From Gammaproteobacteria bacterium Milos-ODIII6 (GTDB lineage Bacteria; Pseudomonadota; Gammaproteobacteria; Chromatiales; Chromatiaceae), in assembly GCA_029228645.1 (NCBI GenBank), contig JAPTHR010000010.1, positions 1 through 64,000 of the forward strand: DNA of 64,000 nucleotides, written 5' to 3'. How positions within the stretch are numbered: the first letter of the stretch is position 1; each line of letters begins with the position of its first letter. The position numbers and the translations under genes are program-made. Shown here piece by piece: positions 32,809 to 40,860 of this stretch. The notes below the pieces were generated by a model that was not told the origin of the DNA, did no database searches, and saw only the letters and a program-made list of their open reading frames with translations.

Positions 32809-35181
32809 CTACCGATCTGCAGCGCGCTGCGCCAACGGTGCCTCGCCGGAATGCTCTGCGAGGAACTCACCCAAGGCTTTCGGTTTCATCGGCCGTGCGA
32901 TCAGGAATCCCTGGATCTCCTCGCAACCGAGCGCGACCAGCCTGTTCAGCTGCTTTTCTGTTTCAACGCCCTCGGCGGTTACCGTCAACCCGAGTTTATG
33001 GGCCAACTCGATGGTCGCGGCGACAATGGCGATGTCGTCGTTGTCCTGACCCATGGCCCGAATGAACGACCTGTCGATCTTCAACTTGTTTATTGGCAGT
33101 GTGTGGAGATAGGCGAGCGAGGAGTATCCCGTCCCGAAATCATCAATGGCGATCTTGGCACCGAGTTGCCTGATGGCATTCAGTGCCTGGATAGCAAGCT
33201 CGGGGTTGTGCATCGCAGCGGTTTCGGTGACCTCCAGATGGAGTGCGCTGCCCGGTAACCCGGTTGCCTCCAGGGTGTCGGCGACCGTTTCCGGAAAGCG
33301 CGGGTCGGCAATCTGGCGGGGTGAGACGTTCACGGCAACCGTCAGGTCGGGAAAACCGAGACGATGCAGGCGTTCGGTTTGCCTGCAGGCTTCCAACAGC
33401 ACCCATCGGCCGAGTTCTTCGATGATGCCGGTCTCTTCGGCCAGTGGAATGAAGTGCACCGGCGAAATCGCCCCCAGGTCCGGATGGTTCCATCTCACAA
33501 GTGCCTCGACGCCGAGGATCGCTTGTGAATGCACGTCCAGTTGGGGCTGGAATTCCAGGTGCAGTTCCTGCGCGTCGACCGCGCAACGCAGCGCATGTTC
33601 GAGTTCCAGGCGCCTGAGTGCTTCGCCTTCCAGGTCCGAGGTGAATTGCCGAACCGTGCCACCGCCTTCGCGATGTGCCTGCTGCAGGGCGCTTTCGGCG
33701 TGCTTCAGGATCGTGGTCCAATCCTCGGTTCCCCCCGGCGGATAGTGTTTGACGCCGATGCTCGTGGAAACGAAGAACGATCGATCAGCGGCCGAAAGGG
33801 GCTTTTTGCAAAGTTGTATCAGGCGATCGGCAAGAGACAATGCGGCTTGTTCGGTGATCGCGGGGTTGTCGGCAAGCACAGTGAAATGATCGCCACCGAA
33901 ATGATAGAGCCTTATTGGCGGCTCTCCTCTGCTGGCGGACTGTAGAGACGCATCCAGCGAGCGTCCGAAAGCCGTCAATACCGCATCACTGATGTCATGT
34001 CCCACGCCCTCGACAAGTTCGCGGAATCGATCGATGCTGATCGCCAGTACGGTGCCTCCCGAGTTGGCGACCAGCGCCGTTTGGAGATCTTCCGCAAAGC
34101 GTCGCCGGTTGGGTAATCCGGTCAGGGGGTCATGGTAAGCAGCCCTCTCCAGCTGCAGTTCGTCATGTTTGCGTTTTGTGATATCGCTGATATAGAGATG
34201 GAAGACAGCAAGATCCCTCAGCTGGTGTACCCCGCAGCCGAAAATTCTGTCCCCGATGGCGTACTCCCATCGCTGATAGCGGCTGCCGTTGCGTCGCATG
34301 TCCTCGAGTCGATGCATGGCGTCTTTGGGCAGCAATGTTTGCTGAACGTCTGGCATGGTTTCCGCAGTACCGACGATCTCGGCGGCGCTCGGGTTGGCAT
34401 ACAGGATTTCGCCATCATCCGAGATGCTGAGGATGGGGTTGGCGTTGCGTTCCAGAAAGGTGGTCAGCCAACGTCGGTGCAGACCGGTGGTCAGAGCGCT
34501 GGTTACGAAATAACCGATCACGAGAATGGTCACAAAGGTAACTGTCGCGAAGGCCAGGGCCATCACCACGGTCTCGTTGACGAGATCGTGAGTCCTGGTG
34601 CTTCGCTCGGTAACCTGTTCTCTGATGGACTCGACAAGTTGCCCGAGGGCGCGCCTTACGGTCGACAGGTCCTCGCTTATCCCCGCGAGAGCTTCGCGCG
34701 CGAGATCCCAGTCGGTATCCGATGAAGCGAGGTTCCTGTCGAGGCGCGCTGCGATTCGATGGACCCCGTTCATAATCCTGGGGATTTGCTGAATTTCGTT
34801 GCGATCGGGGAAACGCGGGGCCAGCATTTCAATCTGGTTTGCGATTTCCGTTCTCAGGTGGCGATAGGCCAGACGGAATTTGGCGCTGTCTTCGGTCGCA
34901 TAGTACTCGTACAGCACCGGTTCCAAGCGGATTGCATTCGCCTCCAGGTCCGCAATGAGTTGCTGGCTGCGCATGTCTTTTGCGATCAGGTTCCCAGTGA
35001 CATCCAGGACCTGTTGCCCCTGCCAATGGACCAGGGTACCGAGAGCAACCCCTATGGACAGGATGACGAGGTAGATGATGACGGCCAGACGACGGTAGCG
35101 TCGCCGTGCCAGCGCACGCCAACGGGCATCGAAACGATTTGATTTGGGACCTTTTGACACGAACCGTGGATCGTCCGCCAT
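32809..35181 (-). CDS. Membrane-anchored PAS-GGDEF-EAL protein, probable c-di-GMP phosphodiesterase
   Basis: This 790-residue protein has a helix at about 32-52, a periplasmic four-helix-type sensor (55-205), a second helix at about 206-230, PAS (240-335), GGDEF (345-510) and EAL (525-770). The GGDEF site reads GGDHF (429-433), so cyclase activity is doubtful. The EAL site is intact (EALVRW at 559, DDFGTGYSSL, KIDRSF). The most likely output is c-di-GMP hydrolysis with the GGDEF domain as a GTP sensor. Confidence 0.92.
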   Translation of the reverse strand: MADDPRFVSKGPKSNRFDARWRALARRRYRRLAVIIYLVILSIGVALGTLVHWQGQQVLDVTGNLIAKDMRSQQLIADLEANAIRLEPVLYEYYATEDSAKFRLAYRHLRTEIANQIEMLAPRFPDRNEIQQIPRIMNGVHRIAARLDRNLASSDTDWDLAREALAGISEDLSTVRRALGQLVESIREQVTERSTRTHDLVNETVVMALAFATVTFVTILVIGYFVTSALTTGLHRRWLTTFLERNANPILSISDDGEILYANPSAAEIVGTAETMPDVQQTLLPKDAMHRLEDMRRNGSRYQRWEYAIGDRIFGCGVHQLRDLAVFHLYISDITKRKHDELQLERAAYHDPLTGLPNRRRFAEDLQTALVANSGGTVLAISIDRFRELVEGVGHDISDAVLTAFGRSLDASLQSASRGEPPIRLYHFGGDHFTVLADNPAITEQAALSLADRLIQLCKKPLSAADRSFFVSTSIGVKHYPPGGTEDWTTILKHAESALQQAHREGGGTVRQFTSDLEGEALRRLELEHALRCAVDAQELHLEFQPQLDVHSQAILGVEALVRWNHPDLGAISPVHFIPLAEETGIIEELGRWVLLEACRQTERLHRLGFPDLTVAVNVSPRQIADPRFPETVADTLEATGLPGSALHLEVTETAAMHNPELAIQALNAIRQLGAKIAIDDFGTGYSSLAYLHTLPINKLKIDRSFIRAMGQDNDDIAIVAATIELAHKLGLTVTAEGVETEKQLNRLVALGCEEIQGFLIARPMKPKALGEFLAEHSGEAPLAQRAADR

Positions 35182-35332
35182 ATCAGCAGCTGCCTTAGTT
35201 ACACCAAATGTTTAACGGCACCTGCTGATGATGTTTTATCGGAATCGAAATCTGGCTGATGAACTGCAACGGCGGGGCAAGCGATTTCGTTTTCAGCGCA
35301 TTCCGACTTATGCGGTGAAAAGGCCGGTACAA

Positions 35333-35364
35333 AAAAACCCCGCATCTCGCGATGCGGGGTTTTT
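35333..35364. terminator. Strong bidirectional terminator
   Basis: A 14-bp perfect stem (35333-35346 with 35351-35364) with a TCGC loop, flanked by an A-run and a T-run, works in both directions. It follows the sulfur-globule-like gene at 35389 on the minus strand. Confidence 0.93.
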
Positions 35365-35388
35365 GCTGTAAGTCAGACCGGGTCTGGC

Positions 35389-35700
35389 TTACTGGGCAGC
35401 CGGAGCGGCAGGTGCAACCGGAGCCATCGGGGCCTGCGGCATGTAGCCGTAACCGTAGGGCTGGTCGTAGCCGTAGCCGTACCAGTTGCCGTCGGTGTCA
35501 GCGGTGCCTTTGAAGTCGCCGTCGGCTTTGCCGCGACCTTTGAAATCCATGGAGAAGGTGGCTTCACCTTCGCCGGAACCGTTACCCACGAAGTCGCCGT
35601 TACCGTTGTAGCGTCCGTCGGTGTAGCCGGTCGAGGAATCGAAGAAGGCGAAAGCCGAGGTGGAAGCCAGGACAGCAGCGATAGCGATGATCTTTTTCAT
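35389..35700 (-). CDS. Sulfur globule protein-like, Gly/Tyr-rich exported protein
   Basis: This 103-residue protein has a signal peptide (MKKIIAIAAVLASTSAFA), a glycine- and aspartate-rich core (YNGNGDFVGNGSGEGEATFS) and a Tyr/Gly then Pro/Ala tail (YGYGYDQPYGYGYMPQ). The composition, signal and tail are those of the sulfur globule envelope proteins (Sgp) of purple and other sulfur-storing bacteria. This implies intracellular but topologically periplasmic sulfur globules. The gene has its own strong promoter and terminator. GGAGA lies 9 nt before the ATG. Confidence 0.75.
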   Translation of the reverse strand: MKKIIAIAAVLASTSAFAFFDSSTGYTDGRYNGNGDFVGNGSGEGEATFSMDFKGRGKADGDFKGTADTDGNWYGYGYDQPYGYGYMPQAPMAPVAPAAPAAQ

Positions 35701-35776
35701 GACAAGTCTCCAAAAGTTCGATTTTTGAAATCAAGTTGTGTGTTTTTGTCGACTCAGCAACCAGTCGATGAGTGAC

Positions 35777-35804
35777 AGTATATAAGCAAATACTTAAATG
35801 TCAA
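35777..35804 (-). promoter_or_regulatory. Sigma70 promoter of the sulfur-globule-like gene
   Basis: On the minus strand TTGACA (35804-35799) and TATACT (35782-35777) are separated by 16 nt. This gives a near-consensus promoter with a leader of about 70 nt before the start at 35700. Such strength fits an abundant structural protein. Confidence 0.8.
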
Positions 35805-35967
35805 TCGTCTTTTGGAAAAATAGTTTGCCGCCCGTGCGTGGGTTCGCTGCAGCCATGCAGGGTGTCACAGGCCAGCACGAACCCGCCGTCCTCAACGCTC
35901 GTCGCGCAAGACAGCCTGCGTGCGGCTCCGGAGGAGCCCGCAGTGGATCGGAGATTCCGCCTTGGGT

Positions 35968-36279
35968 TCAGGATCCGCGTCGGGATGCCCTGGCGCTGAT
36001 CGATGGCTTCACGAAAAAGACGGCCAGAGAGTCGGGAGAGCTCCTTGCCACCTGGGCCCAGCGTCGAAACAGGCGGGTGAAGTTTGGCTGGTAGGTCCGG
36101 GCGAAGGCGAGTTCGATCTCCAGGCCCGGAACCAGGAACTGGGATGACTCGATCAGCACGCCGTTGCGGCTTACATCGAGCACGCGGCAACGTTCGGGTT
36201 CGCCGTGTTCAAAAAACATCCAGGCCGTAACACCTCGCGCATCCCAGCGCGGATGACTGCGTCGCTCATCCAGTGCCAT
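35968..36279 (-). CDS. PilZ-domain protein
   Basis: This 103-residue protein is close to a bare PilZ domain: ERRSHPRWDARGVTAWMFF, then CRVLDVSRNGVLIES. The c-di-GMP motif is usually RxxxR...(D/N)xSxxG. Here R6/R7 and R11 followed by DVSRNG fit it. It is a likely c-di-GMP receptor in a window that also codes two EAL proteins. Confidence 0.8.
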   Translation of the reverse strand: MALDERRSHPRWDARGVTAWMFFEHGEPERCRVLDVSRNGVLIESSQFLVPGLEIELAFARTYQPNFTRLFRRWAQVARSSPDSLAVFFVKPSISARASRRGS

Positions 36280-36540
36280 TTTCGGGGTACATCCTCTTCA
36301 AAACGGATCGGGGAGAAGTAAAGGGGCCCAGGCGTTTTCATTGCCAGGCCGATCACCTAGAAGCAAATCCCGTACCGTTTCAGGAATACGCGTGCAAACA
36401 GCCAGTTACTGTCCCCGAAGAATTAGACGATTCCGACGGCGTAAACTTTCCTGACACACCGGACCCTGGTGCACGGCAACAGCGGACCCCGTCCATGAGG
36501 ATCGGCGCTGAGACGAACACAGGCGATGCCCTGACGGCGC
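36280..36540. other. Intergenic stretch without a convincing gene
   Basis: A plus-strand open frame crosses this interval and ends inside the adjacent MITE, but it has no family resemblance or ribosome binding site. I treat the 261 bases as non-coding. Confidence 0.4.
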
Positions 36541-36707
36541 TTAGGGAGCCTCTGAGAAAGTCTGGGCCGAAAAGATTGACGATCAGAATTCGGCAGTTCG
36601 AGGCGCAAATCGCACGTAATAGCGAGCTATTGCGAAGATTTGCAACGAAGGAATGACGGATTCTGGCGTCACAGATTGAGGCTCATGACTTTTTCAGAGG
36701 TTCCTTA
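36541..36707. mobile_element. MITE-like element with IS5-type ends
   Basis: The terminal inverted repeats (36544-36562 and 36687-36704) match at about 16 of 18-19 positions (GGGAGCCTCTGAGAAAGTC; the other end in reverse complement is GGAACCTCTGAAAAAGTC). These are IS5-type ends. A 3-bp TTA is present on both sides (36541-36543 and 36705-36707), consistent with a target duplication. There is no transposase inside. The right TTA is also the stop codon of the slipin gene. Confidence 0.75.
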
Positions 36708-37466
36708 GTTCTTTTCTTCCGGTCGGTCGCTACCGAAGGCCTTCAGCAGTTCGATCGGCAGGGGAAAGACCACGGTCGTGGACCGTTCGTTGCCCATGTC
36801 GGCCAGGGTCTGGAGATAGCGCAGCTGCAGCGCGGAGGGCTGCTCGGAGATCCGCTCGGCGGCCAGCACCAGTTTTTCCGCGGCCTGGTATTCACCGTCC
36901 GCATGAATGACCTTGGCGCGCCGCTCCCGCTCCGCCTCTGCCTGGCGCGCAATCGCGCGGATCATGCTCTCGTCCAGGTCGACGTGCTTGATCTCGACGT
37001 TGGCGACCTTGATCCCCCAGGTGTCGGTCTGGGTATCCAGAATATCCTGCAGGTCGGCGTTCAGCTTTTCCCGCTCGGCGAGCAACTCGTCCAGCTCGTG
37101 CTGGCCAAGCACGGACCGCAGGGTGGTCTGGGCCAGCTGGCTGGTCGCCAGGTAGTAATTCTCCACCTGGATGACGGCCCGTTCCGGGTCGACCACCCGG
37201 AAGTAGAGCACCGCGTTGACCCGCACCGTGACATTGTCCCGGGTGATGACGTCCTGTTCCGGGATGTCCATGGTGATCACGCGCAGGTCTACGCGCACCA
37301 TCTGCTGGATACCCGGCACGATGATGATCAGGCCCGGTCCCTTGACCGCCTGGAAGCGTCCAAGGAAAAACACCACGCCGCGTTCGTACTCGCGCAGGAT
37401 GCGAATCGAGAGGAGAAGCAGCCCTACAAGGAGAGCGATGGGAACCACGTAAGTCCAGAGCGTCAT
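36705..37466 (-). CDS. Slipin (stomatin-like SPFH membrane protein)
   Basis: This 253-residue protein has one N-terminal helix (about 4-22), a Band-7/SPFH domain ([36 protein letters not shown]) and a coiled-coil end ([15 protein letters not shown]). It is the partner of NfeD, whose stop lies 1 nt upstream. Slipin/NfeD pairs organise membrane microdomains, and NfeD1b clips slipin C-termini. The stop codon coincides with the MITE target site, so the extreme C-terminus may be altered. Confidence 0.92.
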   Translation of the reverse strand: MTLWTYVVPIALLVGLLLLSIRILREYERGVVFFLGRFQAVKGPGLIIIVPGIQQMVRVDLRVITMDIPEQDVITRDNVTVRVNAVLYFRVVDPERAVIQVENYYLATSQLAQTTLRSVLGQHELDELLAEREKLNADLQDILDTQTDTWGIKVANVEIKHVDLDESMIRAIARQAEAERERRAKVIHADGEYQAAEKLVLAAERISEQPSALQLRYLQTLADMGNERSTTVVFPLPIELLKAFGSDRPEEKN

Positions 37467-37467
37467 G

Positions 37468-38820
37468 TCAGTCCTCTTTCTGTAGCGGTCGTACTACCAA
37501 AGATAGCCCGTCTACCGAGATTACCTCGACCTGTTGTCCTTTACGCACCGCGCTGCTGGTGTGGGCGCGCCAACTCTCGCTGTGCACGCGCACGCGGCCC
37601 GACTGATCGAAATCCTGCAGCGCCAGGCCGATACTGCCGATCAGTTCCTCCTCTCCGGTTTTCGCCTTGTGCCGGCGCAGACGGACAAAACGACCGATCA
37701 CCCAGATGAAAAAGGCGGCAGACACCAGTGCGGTGCTCGCGATGAGCGGGATGGAGATGGCTACCGTTTCCGCCTCCAAAAGAATGATCGAGCCGGCGAC
37801 GAATGCGACCACCCCGCCGAGGCCGAGGATGCCAAAGCTGGGCACGAAGGCCTCGGCCACCATGAAGCCAATGCCAACGATGATCAGGGCCAGACCGGCG
37901 TAGTTGATCGGCAGCACCTGGAAGGCGTACAGCGCCAGCAACAGCGCGATCGCGCCGGTCACGCCGGGCAGGATCGCGCCCGGGTTGGACAGTTCGAAGA
38001 TCAAGCCATAGATCCCGATCAGCAGCAGGATGTAGGCCACGTTCGGGTCGGTCACGACAGAGAGCAACTCGCTACGCCAGTCTGGTATCACGCGCTCGAT
38101 GGCGATCCCGCCGGTGGCCAGTTCTCTCTCCTGGCCGCGCACAATCACCTTACGACCGTCGAGCTGCTTGAGCAGATCGCCCAGGTCAGCCGCCAGCAGG
38201 TCGATGACATCGCGTTCCAGCGCCTCGGATGCGGTCAGGCTGACACCCTCGCGCACCGCCTGTTCGGCCCACGCGGCGTTGCGCCCGTGCTGATCGGCGA
38301 GTCCCCGGATGAAGGCCGCCGCATCGTTGACCATCTTTCGTTCGGACGGCGACAGGGGTTGGTCTTTTCCGTTGTCCGGCTCGCCATCGGCATTGCCTGG
38401 TATTTCGGGCATGCCGCCGAGCTGGACCGGCGTCGCGGCGCCCAGGTTGGTCGCCGGGGCCATCGCGGCGACGTGACTGGCATACAGGATATAGGTGCCT
38501 GCGCTGGCTGCCCGCGCCCCGCCCGGGGAGACGTAGCTCACCACCGGCACCGGCGCGTCCAGGATGGCCTTGACGATGGTGCGCATGGCGCTGTCGAGGC
38601 CGCCTGGCGTGTCCATGCGCAGAATCACGAGTTCCGCCCCGCGCTCGCTGGCGAGTTTGAGGTTGCGGACGATGTGATCGGCGGTCGCCGGTCCAATGCT
38701 GCCCTCGATCTGCAGCATGATGCCCAAACGCTCTTTGTCGGGAGTCGGGTCGGCGGCGACGGCGTCCGCGAGTCCGCACGCCAGGAGCGTCATGGCCAGG
38801 GCTCTCAGCAGGTATCGCAT
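37468..38820 (-). CDS. nfeD: NfeD1b-type membrane serine protease
   Basis: This 450-residue protein has a signal peptide (1-23) and a ClpP-fold protease domain (about 30-235) with [12 protein letters not shown] and the nucleophile region [12 protein letters not shown]; the catalytic Lys is in the following helix. Four or five helices follow, then a C-terminal OB-fold NfeD domain (about 375-450). It cleaves the C-terminus of the neighbouring slipin in known systems. The two genes are one operon. Confidence 0.92.
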   Translation of the reverse strand: MRYLLRALAMTLLACGLADAVAADPTPDKERLGIMLQIEGSIGPATADHIVRNLKLASERGAELVILRMDTPGGLDSAMRTIVKAILDAPVPVVSYVSPGGARAASAGTYILYASHVAAMAPATNLGAATPVQLGGMPEIPGNADGEPDNGKDQPLSPSERKMVNDAAAFIRGLADQHGRNAAWAEQAVREGVSLTASEALERDVIDLLAADLGDLLKQLDGRKVIVRGQERELATGGIAIERVIPDWRSELLSVVTDPNVAYILLLIGIYGLIFELSNPGAILPGVTGAIALLLALYAFQVLPINYAGLALIIVGIGFMVAEAFVPSFGILGLGGVVAFVAGSIILLEAETVAISIPLIASTALVSAAFFIWVIGRFVRLRRHKAKTGEEELIGSIGLALQDFDQSGRVRVHSESWRAHTSSAVRKGQQVEVISVDGLSLVVRPLQKED

Positions 38821-38874
38821 TCAGCACTCTCCCGGGCCTGGATCATGGCGAGCCTGTCGGAAGCGATCATGCGC

Positions 38875-39345
38875 TCAGGCCGGTTCACAAAAATACCCCC
38901 TGCGCACACCACTGAGCAGGTCAGGGAGCGCCTCGCCAGCGATCTTTATCAGGCTGCGATGATCGCCGGACTCCAGATAGACATAGCCCAGGGCGAACAG
39001 GGCTTTGTCCACCAGGGTCTGCATGCCATACGCTGGTCCGAGGGGCGGAATGGCGCCCGGATCGCAGTCGGGAAAATAGCCGGCGGCGTCTTCCTCGTCG
39101 GCGAGGCCCATCTCACGATCGAGTTCCTTTCTGATTGCCGACAGGTCCACCCAGGCATTCGCGGGAATCACCACCATGACTGCCCCCGCATGATCTTTGA
39201 GAACGACGCCCTTCGCGATATGAGCTTCATCGACATGCGCGGCGTCAGCGGTTTCGTGGCTGGATCCGCTGACAGGGTGGGGGATCACCTCGTAGGCGAC
39301 ACCTCTTCCCTCGATGTAGGTCTTCACGGTGGTTGCCAGCGTCAT
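38875..39345 (-). CDS. YbaK/EbsC-type aminoacyl-tRNA deacylase
   Basis: This 156-residue protein is a single YbaK/ProX-type editing domain. The key Lys is in AHIAKGVVLKDHAGAV, and GPAYGMQTLVDKAL is the second conserved block. It hydrolyses mischarged aminoacyl-tRNA in trans. Start ATG 39345 has AGAGGA about 10 nt upstream; frames further upstream are not conserved-looking. It ends 54 nt from nfeD. Confidence 0.85.
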   Translation of the reverse strand: MTLATTVKTYIEGRGVAYEVIPHPVSGSSHETADAAHVDEAHIAKGVVLKDHAGAVMVVIPANAWVDLSAIRKELDREMGLADEEDAAGYFPDCDPGAIPPLGPAYGMQTLVDKALFALGYVYLESGDHRSLIKIAGEALPDLLSGVRRGYFCEPA

Positions 39346-39655
39346 TATCAGGGTCCTCTGGCTGGATGATGAAGCGCCGCTCTTCCCGGCCGGTGCCGGC
39401 TCTACAAGCATAGCTTTCAGGGAAAAAACTGTTGCAAGGGGCGCCGCGTCAGCCGTGTGCGGTGAAGCCCGCGAGCTTGCAGGCCCCTGGATGGCCGCTC
39501 TCCGGCGTCCGGGCGATCCGCCAGGAAAGCGGGTTCAGCCCGGTGGGGGGTATCGGGAGGTCTCGATGATCCGGGGTTGTTTATGACGAATGCGGGGACT
39601 GGATAAGGGGAAAAGGCCGCTGGGAGCCTTTGCCTGGTTTGCCACGCCCCCCGGG
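39346..39655. other. Intergenic stretch
   Basis: No gene or clear regulatory site is visible in these 310 bases between two minus-strand genes. Confidence 0.4.
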
Positions 39656-39994
39656 TCACAGTTTCTCGAGTAGGCGCACCAGTTTCAGGAGTTTTGAATC
39701 CTCTTCGAGCGCGCCTTCCCAAAACGGGTAGCTCACTTCGTTTTCGCCTGCACCGATCACCAGGGTGGCTTTGAATGCGTCTGCTGCATCATCAGGCTGT
39801 GGGTGCGCATCCGGGATCCCGAGTTCACGGATTGCGGTCAGCAGTGCCTCCTGCTGCTCCTTGCTCAGCCGGCCGCTGCGGGGCCTGTCGCTGGTATAGG
39901 TGCCGCTACTGATGCTGAACGAGCCGTCGCCGTCCACCTTGATCATGAGTGCGTAGTCTTCTTCACCGACGACCTGGTACTTGATGGGATGCAT
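39656..39994 (-). CDS. Small hypothetical cytoplasmic protein
   Basis: This 112-residue protein has no signal peptide. A beta-rich N-terminus (YQVVGEEDYALMIKVDGDGS) is followed by a helical stretch (LSKEQQEALLTAIRELGIPD) and a last helix (SKLLKLVRLLEKL). Composition is normal for the genome. No family was recognised and no operon partner is evident. Confidence 0.55.
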   Translation of the reverse strand: MHPIKYQVVGEEDYALMIKVDGDGSFSISSGTYTSDRPRSGRLSKEQQEALLTAIRELGIPDAHPQPDDAADAFKATLVIGAGENEVSYPFWEGALEEDSKLLKLVRLLEKL

Positions 39995-40161
39995 GCTTCA
40001 GCCACCTGGATAAAGGTTTTCAAGCAGATCATAGCCGTTATGCGGGCAAATCGAAGCCGCGCTTGAAAACTCTGCGCTTGTCGCCAGCGGCTTCATGACC
40101 TTCAGTCTCGGTGCCCTGACATCGGGCTCGGGCGTGCTGACCTACGATTGAGACCTCGGGC

Positions 40162-40266
40162 GTGATCGGTGGCAGCAGCCCGGTGCCGGAGTCCTCCGCG
40201 CCGGCATTGTTCGGCTTTGGTGGGCTTTTGCTGGGCCTGGCCAACCGCCGACGTAAGGCTGGCTGA
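40162..40266 (+). pseudogene. PEP-CTERM-like C-terminal anchor relic
   Basis: A 34-codon frame reads SSPVPESSAPALFGFGGLLL and GLANRRRKAG, then stops. It has the VPxP-like motif, hydrophobic helix and basic end of an exosortase sorting signal. The preceding sequence (ALVASGFMTFSLGAL...) is in another frame and ends at a stop, so the host gene is broken. The anchor lies next to the REP array. Confidence 0.5.
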
Positions 40267-40326
40267 GTGCTATAGGCGCGAGCTTGCTCCCGAACAGGCG
40301 CCTTTTTCGAATCCGGACCGGGAATC

Positions 40327-40859
40327 TTCGCGGGCAAGCCCGCTCCTACGGATCGAGGTTGTTCCAAACCCACGAGCGTTCGTAGGAGCGGGCTTGCCCG
40401 CGAACAGCGGCCGGCGAAGGCCGGCCCGTTCCTCGATTCTTCGCGGCCAGGGCCGCTGCTACGGATCGAGGTTGCTCCAAACCCGCGAGCGTTCGCAGGA
40501 GCGGGCTTGCCCGCGAACAGCGGCCGGTAATGGCCGGCCCGTTCCTCGATTCTTCGCGGCCGAGGCCGCTGCTACGGATCGAGGTTGCTCCAAACCCGCG
40601 AGCGTTCGTAGGAGCGGGCTTGCCCGCGAACAGCGGCCGGTAATGGCCGGCCCGTTGCTCGATTCTTCGCGGCCAGGGCCGCTGCTACGGATCGAGGTTG
40701 CTCCAAACCCGCGAGCGTTCGTAGGAGCGGGCTTGCCCGCGAACAGCGGCCGGTGAAGGTCGGCCCGTTCCTCGATTCCTCGCGGCCAGGGCCGCTGCTA
40801 CGGATCGAGGTTGTTCCAAACCCGCGAGCGTTCGTAGGAGCGGGCTTGCCCGCGAAACG
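40327..40859. repeat. Tandem array of 113-bp units made of paired REP elements
   Basis: About 4.7 units of exactly 113 bp. The GTAGGAGCGGGCTTGCCCGC core recurs at 40381, 40494, 40607, 40720 and 40833. Each unit pairs this REP-like palindrome with an inverted TTCGCGGCCAGGGCCGC palindrome. The core matches the classical Pseudomonas REP. The array ends 1 nt before the stop codon of the DUF2126 gene, the usual 3'-end location of BIMEs, where they affect mRNA ends and gyrase/IHF binding. Confidence 0.93.
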
Positions 40860-40860
40860 C

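Noticed and set aside
36273-36656. Plus-strand open frame of 127 codons
   Set aside because: Its C-terminal half is the MITE itself; no family resemblance.
37534-39369. Plus-strand open frame of 611 codons
   Set aside because: Antisense to nfeD and the YbaK gene; His/Gln/Arg-rich with no family pattern.
40327-40859. CRISPR array
   Set aside because: The 113-bp units repeat in full with no unique spacers, and each contains REP palindromes. No cas genes adjoin.
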